From NCBI RefSeq assembly GCF_000298315.2, contig NZ_AEYE02000004.1, positions 1-64,000 on the forward strand: a DNA stretch of 64,000 nucleotides, written 5' to 3'. This document shows, piece by piece, positions 1 through 7,165 of this stretch. This stretch comes from Rhizobium grahamii CCGE 502. Lineage in GTDB: Bacteria > Pseudomonadota > Alphaproteobacteria > Rhizobiales > Rhizobiaceae. The translations under genes were made by a program, and so were the position numbers. How positions within the stretch are numbered: position 1 is the first letter of the stretch; every line of letters begins with the position of its first letter. The notes beneath the pieces are model-generated. The model had not been told where the DNA came from, ran no database searches, and saw only the letters and a list, made by a program, of their open reading frames with translations.

Positions 1-188
1 GTGAACTTCGAGAAGATCCGTGAACCCCGCAGTCGATCACGGTAAGCTCGGTATGATGTCGCAAATGCCATCAGCAACGTCTCCAAAGTCGGCGGCCGGT
101 CTGCGTCTCCGTTGTCGTGAACAGTGCCGAATTCCTGTATGTTTGTCGGACCGCCTCAGGTCATATACGATCTGAAAAGGGGCCAAAA

Positions 189-491
189 ATGTCCACTCAA
201 GCGCTGCTAATCGTGCATACCGATGTTCCGAATGAAGCGGATCGTGCCTCCTTCGATCAATGGTACGATCGCCATCTGCCAGAGGCACTGCACGTGTTCG
301 GGGCACTCCGGGCCTGGCGGACCTGGAGTCGAACCGATCCTTCGAAGCACACCGCCTTCTATGAGTTCTCTAGCTTAGAAGAGGCGAACGCCGCGATTCA
401 ATCGCCGGGCAACGAATTTGATGCCAAATGGGGCGGGCGGGCGACACGCACCCGAGACATTGTTGAGGTTGCTCAGCGGCTACCGGACTAA
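189..491 (+). CDS. Small EthD/DUF4286-like alpha-beta barrel protein
   Basis: A 100-residue cytoplasmic protein without a signal peptide or membrane segment. The N-terminal strand (ALLIVHTDVP), the W-Y-D-R-H-L-P-E segment near residue 25 and the later YEF strand fit the dimeric ferredoxin-like barrel seen in EthD and DUF4286 proteins. The ATG at 189 follows a purine-rich AAAAGGGG. An in-frame upstream ATG at 117 has no ribosome site. The gene converges on the lipoprotein gene at 549. The first 188 bases of the window hold no gene that can be supported. The family assignment is tentative and no substrate can be named. Confidence 0.7.
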   Translation: MSTQALLIVHTDVPNEADRASFDQWYDRHLPEALHVFGALRAWRTWSRTDPSKHTAFYEFSSLEEANAAIQSPGNEFDAKWGGRATRTRDIVEVAQRLPD

Positions 492-548
492 GACTGACAC
501 TCTGTGAAAAGCCTCGCTTGCGTCTGTTTCAGGCCTCGATAGGAGACC

Positions 549-1130
549 TCAATTGCATCCCTGCAATTGCTGCTGATAGGTCACCGCCATATTGCTGAAT
601 CGTTGCGCGGTCTTCTGCAGTTGCCCATTCGCGCGCCAGTCGCCGCGCATGTAGCCTTTCGGGCCGGAATAATAGGCGAGGTAGAGGTTGTAGGCATCGT
701 TGAGCGGGATGCCGGTCGTCTGACTGTTTTGCGAATGGTACCAGCCGATAAAGTCGATCGCATCGGCGAAGTTGGTACGGCGGGCAGCGAAGCTCCCCGT
801 CGCCGATTGATAGTGATCCCAGGTGCCATCGAGCGCTTGCGAATAGCCGTAGGCCGTCGATGGCCGCGTCCAGGGAATGAAGCCGAACAGCTTGGTGCGC
901 GGCGGCCGCGCATAGGGCTGGAAACCGGACTCGGTATACATCGTCGCCATCAGGATCGGAACCGGAACCCCATATTTACGCTCCGCCTTTTTCGCCGCGC
1001 GCTGCCAGCTCGTGAACATTCCGTCGCGCTGGTCGAAGACAGCGCAGATGTTTCGGGTTTGCTTGGGAGCCGTCGCGCAGCCGGCAGCAAGTGCCAGAAG
1101 CACGAGGACGGGGAGGACACGGATACGCAT
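549..1130 (-). CDS. Transglycosylase SLT-domain lipoprotein
   Basis: A 193-residue envelope protein. Residues 1-17 form a lipoprotein signal with lipobox L-A-A-G-C and lipidated Cys18. The Y-T-E-S-G motif around Glu67, followed by a G-Y-S-Q-A-L-D-G-T-W segment, matches the fold of soluble lytic transglycosylases (GH23), with Glu67 as the likely catalytic acid. The product would cleave or bind peptidoglycan from the periplasmic face of a membrane. It stands alone, divergent from the channel gene at 1362. The Shine-Dalgarno GAGAGG lies in one arm of a hairpin just upstream (see findings). It could instead be a muramidase-like binding protein if the active site has decayed. Confidence 0.85.
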   Translation of the reverse strand: MRIRVLPVLVLLALAAGCATAPKQTRNICAVFDQRDGMFTSWQRAAKKAERKYGVPVPILMATMYTESGFQPYARPPRTKLFGFIPWTRPSTAYGYSQALDGTWDHYQSATGSFAARRTNFADAIDFIGWYHSQNSQTTGIPLNDAYNLYLAYYSGPKGYMRGDWRANGQLQKTAQRFSNMAVTYQQQLQGCN

Positions 1131-1140
1131 TACAGAAAAC

Positions 1141-1155
1141 CTCTCGTTCCGAGAG
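1141..1155 (-). promoter_or_regulatory. Hairpin overlapping the ribosome site of the SLT lipoprotein
   Basis: On the minus strand CTCTCG-GAA-CGAGAG forms a 6-bp stem with a 3-base loop. The right arm continues as CGAGAGG, the only plausible Shine-Dalgarno for the ATG at 1130. The stem would therefore hide the ribosome site. Farther upstream, 1164-1181 is a near-perfect AT-rich palindrome (CTCGT...ACGAG around AATATT). Confidence 0.4.
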
Positions 1156-1361
1156 ATTACTAACTCGTAAATATTAACGAGCGGTTTTTAGTCGATTGCG
1201 AGTTGCCACGGGTGAGATGGCGGCATGGCTCGCCATGCCGGCAGTAGGTGTTTGGCGACGGCAGCGGCCGAGACCTGCAAGAACGCAAGGGATCGCGCCC
1301 CCTTGCGCACCGCCTGAACGCATCTATTGTCGAGAAATGCCGGGACGGTTGGGAGTGTCTG

Positions 1362-2429
1362 ATGTCGGCAGTGCCTTTTTCGAAGATTTCCTCGCCGCTC
1401 AATGCGTTGCTTGCTGCGACCGGATTGCTGATGGTGGCTTTGCTTACGACGCCGGATCTGACCCCGCAGGCGAGGTTCGCCTGCCAGCTTGTTCTTGTCG
1501 CGATCTGGGTGGCCTACATCCTCCAGTTAGCCGGCACCTTTCTGTCCCAACGACACCACCTGCCGGGTGGGATGCCACCTCTGCTGATCGATGTAGTTGC
1601 GGTCCTGGTTCCCCTGGCTGCATTCCTGTTCGTCGGCTCCCGCGATCGAAGCTTGTACTGTGCCATCTGGCTTCTCAAGCCGCTGCGGGACTCGACCTTC
1701 TTCAGGTTGATGGCAAAGGTGGTTGCCAATGAATACCGCAACCTCCTCGGGGTGACGTCGGTTTTCGCCAGTGTTCTCTTCGGCGCGTCGGTGGCCGGTT
1801 ATGTCATCGAGCGGGATATCCAGCCGGACAAGTTCGGCAGCATTCCGCAGGCGATGTGGTGGGCGGTCGTCACCCTGTCGACGACCGGCTACGGCGACGA
1901 GATCCCCCAAAGCCTGGCTGGGCGGGTGCTGGCCGGGTTGGTGATGATGAGCGGCATCGGCATTTTCGCACTTTGGGCCGGCATCCTCGCCACCGGCTTC
2001 TACGAGGAGGTTCGCCGTCGGGATTTCGTGCGCAACTGGCAACTCGTCGCCGCCGTACCTCTGTTTCAGAGACTGGGCTCGGCAGCTCTGATCGAGATCG
2101 TCCGCGCGCTACGGCCGCGCACGGTGCCCGCTGGCGCCGTGATTTGCCGCAAGGGCGATGTCGGCGATCAGATGTTCTTTATCGTCGAAGGGCGGGTCAG
2201 CGTTGCGACGCCCGATCATCCGGTCGAACTCGGTACTGGAAGCTTTTTCGGCGAGATGGCGCTGATCAGTGGAGAACCACGCTCGGCGACCGTCAGCGCG
2301 GCCACCGAGGTCTCCCTACTGTCGCTCGCCGCCGTTGATTTCCAGATGCTGTCGAGCAGCAGTCCGGAGATCGCCGAGACGATCCGCAAGACGGCATTTG
2401 AGCGACGGGGCGGCTTGCCGAAGGAATGA
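1362..2429 (+). CDS. Cyclic-nucleotide-gated K+ channel (MlotiK1-like)
   Basis: A 355-residue inner-membrane channel, by recollection the same length as Mesorhizobium loti MlotiK1, which it closely resembles. Several hydrophobic helices fill residues 10-145. The pore helix and selectivity filter T-G-Y-G-D sit at residues 175-179. The last ~130 residues form a cyclic-nucleotide-binding domain with the phosphate-binding cassette G-E-M-A-L-I-S-G-E-P-R-S-A-T. The family passes K+ when cAMP binds each subunit, without a C-linker, as here. The ATG at 1362 has GGGAG seven bases upstream. An upstream in-frame ATG at 1248 would add an unlikely N-terminus. No cyclase gene lies nearby. Confidence 0.93.
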   Translation: MSAVPFSKISSPLNALLAATGLLMVALLTTPDLTPQARFACQLVLVAIWVAYILQLAGTFLSQRHHLPGGMPPLLIDVVAVLVPLAAFLFVGSRDRSLYCAIWLLKPLRDSTFFRLMAKVVANEYRNLLGVTSVFASVLFGASVAGYVIERDIQPDKFGSIPQAMWWAVVTLSTTGYGDEIPQSLAGRVLAGLVMMSGIGIFALWAGILATGFYEEVRRRDFVRNWQLVAAVPLFQRLGSAALIEIVRALRPRTVPAGAVICRKGDVGDQMFFIVEGRVSVATPDHPVELGTGSFFGEMALISGEPRSATVSAATEVSLLSLAAVDFQMLSSSSPEIAETIRKTAFERRGGLPKE

Positions 2430-2445
2430 TTTAAAGCCACGGTAT

Positions 2446-2465
2446 GGCTGCGGCTGACCGCAGCC
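2446..2465. terminator. Hairpin between convergent genes
   Basis: GGCTGCGG-CTGA-CCGCAGCC is a perfect 8-bp stem with a 4-base loop in the 44-base gap between the channel and DHFR-like genes, which converge. There is no T-run on either side, so it is a weak or factor-assisted terminator at best. Confidence 0.5.
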
Positions 2466-2473
2466 ACCGGCCG

Positions 2474-3031
2474 TCACGCCTTGACCGGTTCGTAACGCAG
2501 GATCACCGCGCCGCTCTTTGTTGTCGCACTGTCGAATAGTTTCATCGGGATCTGCTGGCTGGCCGGTTTGAAGAGCGGGTTGCCGGCGCCGAGGATGACC
2601 GGCACCAGGCAGATGCGGACCTCGTCCACCAGTCCTTCCTGCAGGAGTGAATCTGCAAGTTCGGCACTGCCGAAAATGAAGATCGTCTTGCCGGCCTCGG
2701 CCTTCAGCTTCTTGAGTTCCGAGACAGGTTCACTCACGACGCGTGTATTGTTCCAGTCGGCCGTCGTCATCGACCGCGACACGGCGATCTTGGCAATGCC
2801 GTTCATATAGGCCTTGATTTTCTCTTCTCCCTCCGCTGCCGGCCAATAAGCCGCCATGCCTTCGTATGTCTTCCGGCCGAAGACCAGCAGATCGCCTTCC
2901 TCGCCGAATTGCTCGGCATAACGCTCGAGCTCGGGGCCCCAGGCCAGATTGTGGAAGTCGATATCCCACGGCTTGGTGCCCTCGAAATAACCGTCGAGTG
3001 TCATCAGATTCCAAACAACTAGCTTTCGCAT
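2474..3031 (-). CDS. Dihydrofolate reductase-family protein (RibD C-terminal fold)
   Basis: A 185-residue cytoplasmic protein. The start MRKLVVWNLMTLDGYFEG, the F-G-R-K-T-Y-E-G-M segment near residue 62, I-F-G-S-A-E-L-A-D near 132 and the final AVILRYEPV strand are typical of YyaP/YwjB-type RibD_C proteins. These share the DHFR fold but usually have an unknown reductase substrate. The ATG at 3031 follows a strong AGGAGG, so longer upstream frames are rejected. It is divergent from the HxlR regulator at 3122 across a short operator region, which suggests that the regulator controls it. Confidence 0.9.
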   Translation of the reverse strand: MRKLVVWNLMTLDGYFEGTKPWDIDFHNLAWGPELERYAEQFGEEGDLLVFGRKTYEGMAAYWPAAEGEEKIKAYMNGIAKIAVSRSMTTADWNNTRVVSEPVSELKKLKAEAGKTIFIFGSAELADSLLQEGLVDEVRICLVPVILGAGNPLFKPASQQIPMKLFDSATTKSGAVILRYEPVKA

Positions 3032-3045
3032 TTCGTCCTCCTCGA

Positions 3046-3071
3046 AACTGGTTGCAATTTGCAACTGGTTG
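3046..3071. promoter_or_regulatory. Putative HxlR operator
   Basis: GTTGCAA-T-TTGCAAC is a perfect 7-bp inverted repeat at 3051-3065. It is flanked by two copies of AACTGGTTG at 3046-3054 and 3063-3071, exactly 17 bases apart. It lies 20-40 bases upstream of the DHFR-like start and about 50 bases from the divergent HxlR start, where a shared repressor site is expected. Confidence 0.6.
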
Positions 3072-3121
3072 AAAGCTAGATTGACTGATGGCAAAATGCA
3101 AGCAGTTTTTTGGAGATCCTC

Positions 3122-3628
3122 ATGGACGATGCTCACCGCTCCGGTTGCCCGATCAACCTGACGCTGGAAGTGCTCGGCGATCGCTGGAGCCTGATCGTCA
3201 TCCGCGACATCATGTTCGGCAATCGGCGCCATTTCCGTGAGTTGCTGCAGAATTCGCAGGAACGAATCGCCTCGAACATTCTGGCCGATCGCTTGCGTCG
3301 CCTCGTCGACAGGGGGCTGCTCACAAGAGAGGACGATCCAAGCCACAAGCAGAAGGCCATCTACAGCCTGACCGAGATGGCGATCCAATTGGTGCCGATC
3401 TTCGCCCATATGGGCGCATGGGGCCGCAGGCATCTTCCCGTATCCGAAGAACTCTCCATTCGCGCCGAGCTTTTGGAGACGGGGGGTGCTGAGCTTTGGG
3501 ACGACTTCATGGACGAGTTGCGCGCCAAGCACCTCGGCAAGACGCTGCCTGCCGGAACGCCGTCGGTGCTCGGGCGCCTGACGGAGGCCTATCTTGATGT
3601 CGTTGCCCGCAAGGCGAAATCCGCCTGA
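3122..3628 (+). CDS. HxlR-family transcriptional regulator
   Basis: A 168-residue winged-helix regulator. The opening C-P-I-N-L-T-L-E-V-L-G-D-R-W-S-L-I-V-I-R-D motif is diagnostic of HxlR proteins and carries the conserved Cys9 that can sense thiol-reactive compounds. The recognition region is S-N-I-L-A-D-R-L-R-R-L-V-D-R-G-L-L. A 50-residue C-terminal tail extends past the usual ~110-120-residue domain. The ATG at 3122 has GGAG six bases upstream. An in-frame TTG at 3110 is less likely. Its natural target is the divergent DHFR-like gene through the palindrome at 3051-3065. Confidence 0.92.
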   Translation: MDDAHRSGCPINLTLEVLGDRWSLIVIRDIMFGNRRHFRELLQNSQERIASNILADRLRRLVDRGLLTREDDPSHKQKAIYSLTEMAIQLVPIFAHMGAWGRRHLPVSEELSIRAELLETGGAELWDDFMDELRAKHLGKTLPAGTPSVLGRLTEAYLDVVARKAKSA

Positions 3629-4435
3629 TCAATCCTTGCGGAATACGACGCTGGCGCCCCAGCCGGTAATCAGCGCCAGAAAGACGGAGAGAAGGCCGTA
3701 GGCGATCGGCTGCGCGTGCGCAGCGTCAGTGATCATCTGCTCGATCCCGGTCTTGATGACACGCAGCGGAACCGACTTCTCGGTCACGAAGTTGCCGCTT
3801 TTGAAGAGGTAGGCGCGCACGGTGTGCACGCCATTCGGAATATTCGCCGGAAGTCGCAGGCTTGCCTTGAAAAGGCTGGAACTGACGAAGCGCACGCCGC
3901 TCGGGTCGCGATCGTAAAGGCCGCCGTTCTCCTGCAACCGGCGAAAGGCCTGCCGGAACTCCCCGAGATTGCTGGCATTGCCGACGAAGCCGACCGGCGT
4001 CAGCGGAATGTGGTCGATCCCGATCCCCATATCTGTCAGGTCAAGTGGCGTGGTGATGTCGTCGAGCATGCGGGAGCTTGACATCGAATAGGAATGCGGC
4101 ACCGCCTCGAAGGTCATCGAGCGGGTGTTGACCCAGATGCCGAAGACGCGCTCCTTGCGGCGTACCGTGGCGTTCTCCCGCGGTCCCTCGAGAACGACAA
4201 CGACATCGTACTGGCCGATTGCCAGCAGCAGACTGTCGGTGTTGGTCACTGCGCCGAAGATGGTGAGGTCCGCGCCGCGAAAATCCGAGGTGATGGCGAT
4301 TTCGCTGGTCGACGTGCCGATCTCAAGGCCCTCGGCCGTGGTTTGCGTTGCCTGCCCCGGGAGGAGCATTTGCGCCGTCGCGACAGCCGGCAGCATAATG
4401 ACGCAAAGCAGCAGGGCGGTGAGAACGCGGAGCAT
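3629..4435 (-). CDS. TIGR02186-family membrane-anchored protein
   Basis: A 268-residue envelope protein. Residues 1-22 are a signal peptide ending A-T-A-Q. A long soluble domain follows, with V-F-G-I-W-V-N and F-R-R-L-Q-E-N-G-G-L-Y motifs. One C-terminal membrane helix at about 245-263 ends with a short R-K-D cytoplasmic tail. This is the architecture of TIGR02186 proteins, which in alphaproteobacteria commonly sit beside TauE/SafE exporters. Its ATG overlaps the stop of the upstream TauE/SafE gene by one base (TGATG), so translation is probably coupled. A periplasmic partner of the exporter is an inference; no enzymatic motif is seen. Confidence 0.88.
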   Translation of the reverse strand: MLRVLTALLLCVIMLPAVATAQMLLPGQATQTTAEGLEIGTSTSEIAITSDFRGADLTIFGAVTNTDSLLLAIGQYDVVVVLEGPRENATVRRKERVFGIWVNTRSMTFEAVPHSYSMSSSRMLDDITTPLDLTDMGIGIDHIPLTPVGFVGNASNLGEFRQAFRRLQENGGLYDRDPSGVRFVSSSLFKASLRLPANIPNGVHTVRAYLFKSGNFVTEKSVPLRVIKTGIEQMITDAAHAQPIAYGLLSVFLALITGWGASVVFRKD

Positions 4436-5355
4436 CAGTTCCCCCCCATGACCACGGAGTAGACATCCGCCGGGGTGACAACCAGCGCGACGGCAAGGCG
4501 AAGGCCGACGGCGAGCACGAGAAGCCCGAGCAGCGCGCGAAGCTGTTCGCCACGCAGCTTCTGTCCGACGCGCACGCCGTATTGCGCGCCGATGACGCCG
4601 GCAATCATCAGGATGAAGGCGAGCACGATGTCGACCGAGAAGTTGGTCGCCGCCTGCACGACCGTCGTATAGGCGGTCACGAAGATGATCTGGAACAGCG
4701 ATGTGCCGACAACCACGTTGGTCGGGATGCGCAGCAGATAGATCATCGCCGGCACCATGATGAAGCCGCCGCCGACGCCCATGACCGACGTCAGCACGCC
4801 GATGCCGAAGCCGAGCGCGATTACCGGGATAACGCTGAGGAAGATTTTCGACTTCTTGAACCGCATCTTGAGCGGCAGCTTGTGCACCCAATGGTGATGA
4901 CCGGGGCGTCGCGGCGTTGGCGGCACGTTCTTCGCGGCGCGGCGCATGGCATTGACGCTCTCGAGTAGCATCAGGCCGCCGACGGTGCCGAGGAAGATAA
5001 CGTAGAGCAGCGAGATGATGAGATCCAGCTGGCCGATCTGTCGCAGCAGCGAGAAGATCCAGATGCCGACCGTGGCGCCGGTCAGACCGCCGATCAGCAG
5101 CACGGTTCCAAGCTTCAGGTCGAGCGATCCGCGACGGAAATGCGTGATCGCACCCGAGATCGACGAGGCCACGACCTGGTTGGCACCGGTGGCGACGGCG
5201 ACGACCGGGGGGATGTTGTAGAAGATCAGCAGCGGGGTGATCAGGAAGCCACCGCCGACACCAAACATTCCGGACAGAAAGCCGACGGCCGCTCCCATGC
5301 CGAGAATGATGAAGATGTTCACCGACAATTCTGCGATAGGCAGATAGATTGTCAC
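4435..5355 (-). CDS. TauE/SafE-family sulfite/anion exporter
   Basis: A 306-residue inner-membrane protein with about eight helices. The family hallmark G-x-x-S-G-M-F-G-V-G-G-G-F-L-I-T-P occurs in the N-terminal half. Its pseudo-repeat T-S-V-M-G-V-G-G-G-F-I-M-V-P occurs in the C-terminal half. A basic, His-rich cytoplasmic loop (R-R-P-G-H-H-H-W) separates the halves. The family exports sulfite, sulfoacetate or similar anions. I chose the GTG at 5355 because GAGG stands six bases upstream. A TTG at 5367 would place that site inside the gene. It is the first gene of a two-gene operon with the TIGR02186 gene. Confidence 0.9.
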   Translation of the reverse strand: MTIYLPIAELSVNIFIILGMGAAVGFLSGMFGVGGGFLITPLLIFYNIPPVVAVATGANQVVASSISGAITHFRRGSLDLKLGTVLLIGGLTGATVGIWIFSLLRQIGQLDLIISLLYVIFLGTVGGLMLLESVNAMRRAAKNVPPTPRRPGHHHWVHKLPLKMRFKKSKIFLSVIPVIALGFGIGVLTSVMGVGGGFIMVPAMIYLLRIPTNVVVGTSLFQIIFVTAYTTVVQAATNFSVDIVLAFILMIAGVIGAQYGVRVGQKLRGEQLRALLGLLVLAVGLRLAVALVVTPADVYSVVMGGN

Positions 5356-5631
5356 AGCAGACCTCAATCTATGAACTGCCCCACAGGCAGGCGTCTTACA
5401 TCCCGTTCGAATGGCGCATCATACGGTGAAATCGTTGCCAGAGGATTTCGATAAGCGACATGCAATCCGCTCGATAGCGTGATGCTCTCGAATAATCAGG
5501 CTTTTTTTGGGTTTTATGACAAGCCTTTAGGAGGGCGCCTCGACAAAGCATCCGATCGCCATGTTCGGATCGCCGGTTGAATGCAAGGCGCCTGCCGACT
5601 AGGTCCGAGCGTCATTGTCCGGGGGATTCGC

Positions 5632-6225
5632 GTGAAGGCTGGATTGGTTCGTTGGTTGCTGGTGGCCTGTATCGTGCAGCCGGTTGCGGCGAGGGCGGAA
5701 TGGCAGCCGATCGAAGAGGTGCGGACCTATGCGGTGACGGGGAGTTCCGGCGCGGCGTTGTACGATTCCATCGGCCAAAACGGCCCGGACCTTGGCGGCA
5801 GCCGCGCGGTGGCGCACACAACCTTCAAGCTGACCTGGACAAGAAAATACGAGCGTCGCGGCAACGCCTGCGTGATTGCCGTGGCACGGCCGAAGCTGAT
5901 CATCACCTACACGCTGCCGAAGCCAGCCGGAAAGCTTCCCGCTGCCACGGCGGCAAGCTGGGCGACGTTCATCGCCGGTATTGAAACGCATGAGCGGGTG
6001 CACGGCGACTACATCGAGCAGATGGTCCGCGACATCGAGGCGATGAGCCTCGGCTTTTCCGCCGACAACGACCCGGACTGCCGCAAGATCCGGATCGAAC
6101 TGACGAAGCGTCTGGGCGAACTCTCGGCGCGGCAGCGACAGCAGGGCCGCGATTTCGACAAGGCCGAGATGAGCGAGGGCGGCAACATCCGCCGCCTCGT
6201 CCTGCAGTTGGTGAACGGCCCCTGA
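5632..6225 (+). CDS. DUF922 secreted protein with HExxH motif
   Basis: A 197-residue exported protein. Residues 1-22 form a signal peptide ending V-A-A-R-A. The mature part contains E-T-H-E-R-V-H-G-D-Y, with the zinc-protease-like H-E-R-V-H at residues 120-124, and a preceding T-Y-T-L-P segment. This is the DUF922 signature, predicted to be a Zn-dependent protease. The GTG at 5632 follows GGGGG six bases upstream and opens directly into the signal peptide, so the ATG at 5581 is rejected. It converges on terC with a 24-base gap. No experimentally defined substrate is known to me. Confidence 0.85.
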   Translation: MKAGLVRWLLVACIVQPVAARAEWQPIEEVRTYAVTGSSGAALYDSIGQNGPDLGGSRAVAHTTFKLTWTRKYERRGNACVIAVARPKLIITYTLPKPAGKLPAATAASWATFIAGIETHERVHGDYIEQMVRDIEAMSLGFSADNDPDCRKIRIELTKRLGELSARQRQQGRDFDKAEMSEGGNIRRLVLQLVNGP

Positions 6226-6249
6226 GGGGCCGCTCGAAGCTTTGCCGGA

Positions 6250-6885
6250 TCAGCCCAAGGCGGCAGCGGCAACCGGAGCGAGGTGCGGCCAGACCTCCAG
6301 CGCGCCGCGATAGATCATGTTCAGCGCCACGTAGATGATGATGGCAAGGCCGAGATAGGCGATCCAGTGGTAGCGGTTGAGCAGGCGCGCGATGAAGTTC
6401 GCAGCGATACCCATCATGGCGATCGACAGGATCAGGCCGATGACGAGGACCGTCGGATGTTCGCGGGCGGCACCTGCGACGGCAAGCACGTTGTCGAGCG
6501 ACATGGACACGTCGGCGATGACGATCTGGCTGGCGGCCTGGAAGAAAGTCTTCCGCGGTGCAGTGGCGGCGCCTTCGGCCCCCTCGGTTTCGCCGCCGCT
6601 GCCGTTGCGCAGATCGCGCCACATCTTCCAGCAGACCCAGAGCAGCAGGATGCCACCCGCGAGCAGCAGGCCGATGATCTCGAGGAGCTGAACGGTGACG
6701 CTGGCAAGCGCGATGCGCAGCACGGTGGCGGCAAGAATGCCGACGAGGATCGCCTTCTTGCGTTGGTCGGCCGGCAGCCCGGCGGCGGCAAGACCGATCA
6801 CCACGGCGTTGTCCCCGGCAAGCACGAGGTCGATGAGAACGACCTGCAACAGCGCCGCCAGGCCGGCAGAAGTGAAAATTTCCAT
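6250..6885 (-). CDS. TerC/YjbE-family integral membrane protein
   Basis: A 211-residue membrane protein with about seven helices. The paired acidic motifs L-V-L-A-G-D-N-A-V-V-I-G near residue 20 and I-V-I-A-D-V-S-M-S-L-D-N-V-L-A-V near residue 125 are the signature of TerC/YjbE-family proteins, which have been linked to Mn2+ export and metal loading of secreted enzymes. A charged loop (G-G-E-T-E-G-A-E-G) separates the halves. The ATG at 6885 has GGGGATT upstream. Longer upstream frames lack hydrophobicity. No yybP-ykoY riboswitch was recognised in the 280-base gap to the ABC-F gene. Confidence 0.92.
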   Translation of the reverse strand: MEIFTSAGLAALLQVVLIDLVLAGDNAVVIGLAAAGLPADQRKKAILVGILAATVLRIALASVTVQLLEIIGLLLAGGILLLWVCWKMWRDLRNGSGGETEGAEGAATAPRKTFFQAASQIVIADVSMSLDNVLAVAGAAREHPTVLVIGLILSIAMMGIAANFIARLLNRYHWIAYLGLAIIIYVALNMIYRGALEVWPHLAPVAAAALG

Positions 6886-7165
6886 GTGTGACAATCCCCG
6901 ACTTTTCGAAACGCACCGCCGGCGCGTCGTTAACGCATAGATGATCGTTGATCGGCTGATCAAGTGGCGCTGGCGTATTGTGGAAAAGTTCTGCTGGCCG
7001 TTGCAGTTCCGCCGAAGCCGACAAACAGCCTTCATTTTCCTCATTTAAGCTTCTTTGCATGGTCGGGGATTGGCCATGACGCGGCGAACGTGCTAGCGAG
7101 AGCCGCAAAAAGCCCCGGCCGGCATGATCGAGGGGCGCAGCAACGCTTTCGGACTCCACTGAGAC

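Noticed and set aside
6886-7165. A possible yybP-ykoY manganese riboswitch before terC
   Set aside because: The conserved core of that class was not found in the leader on the minus strand.
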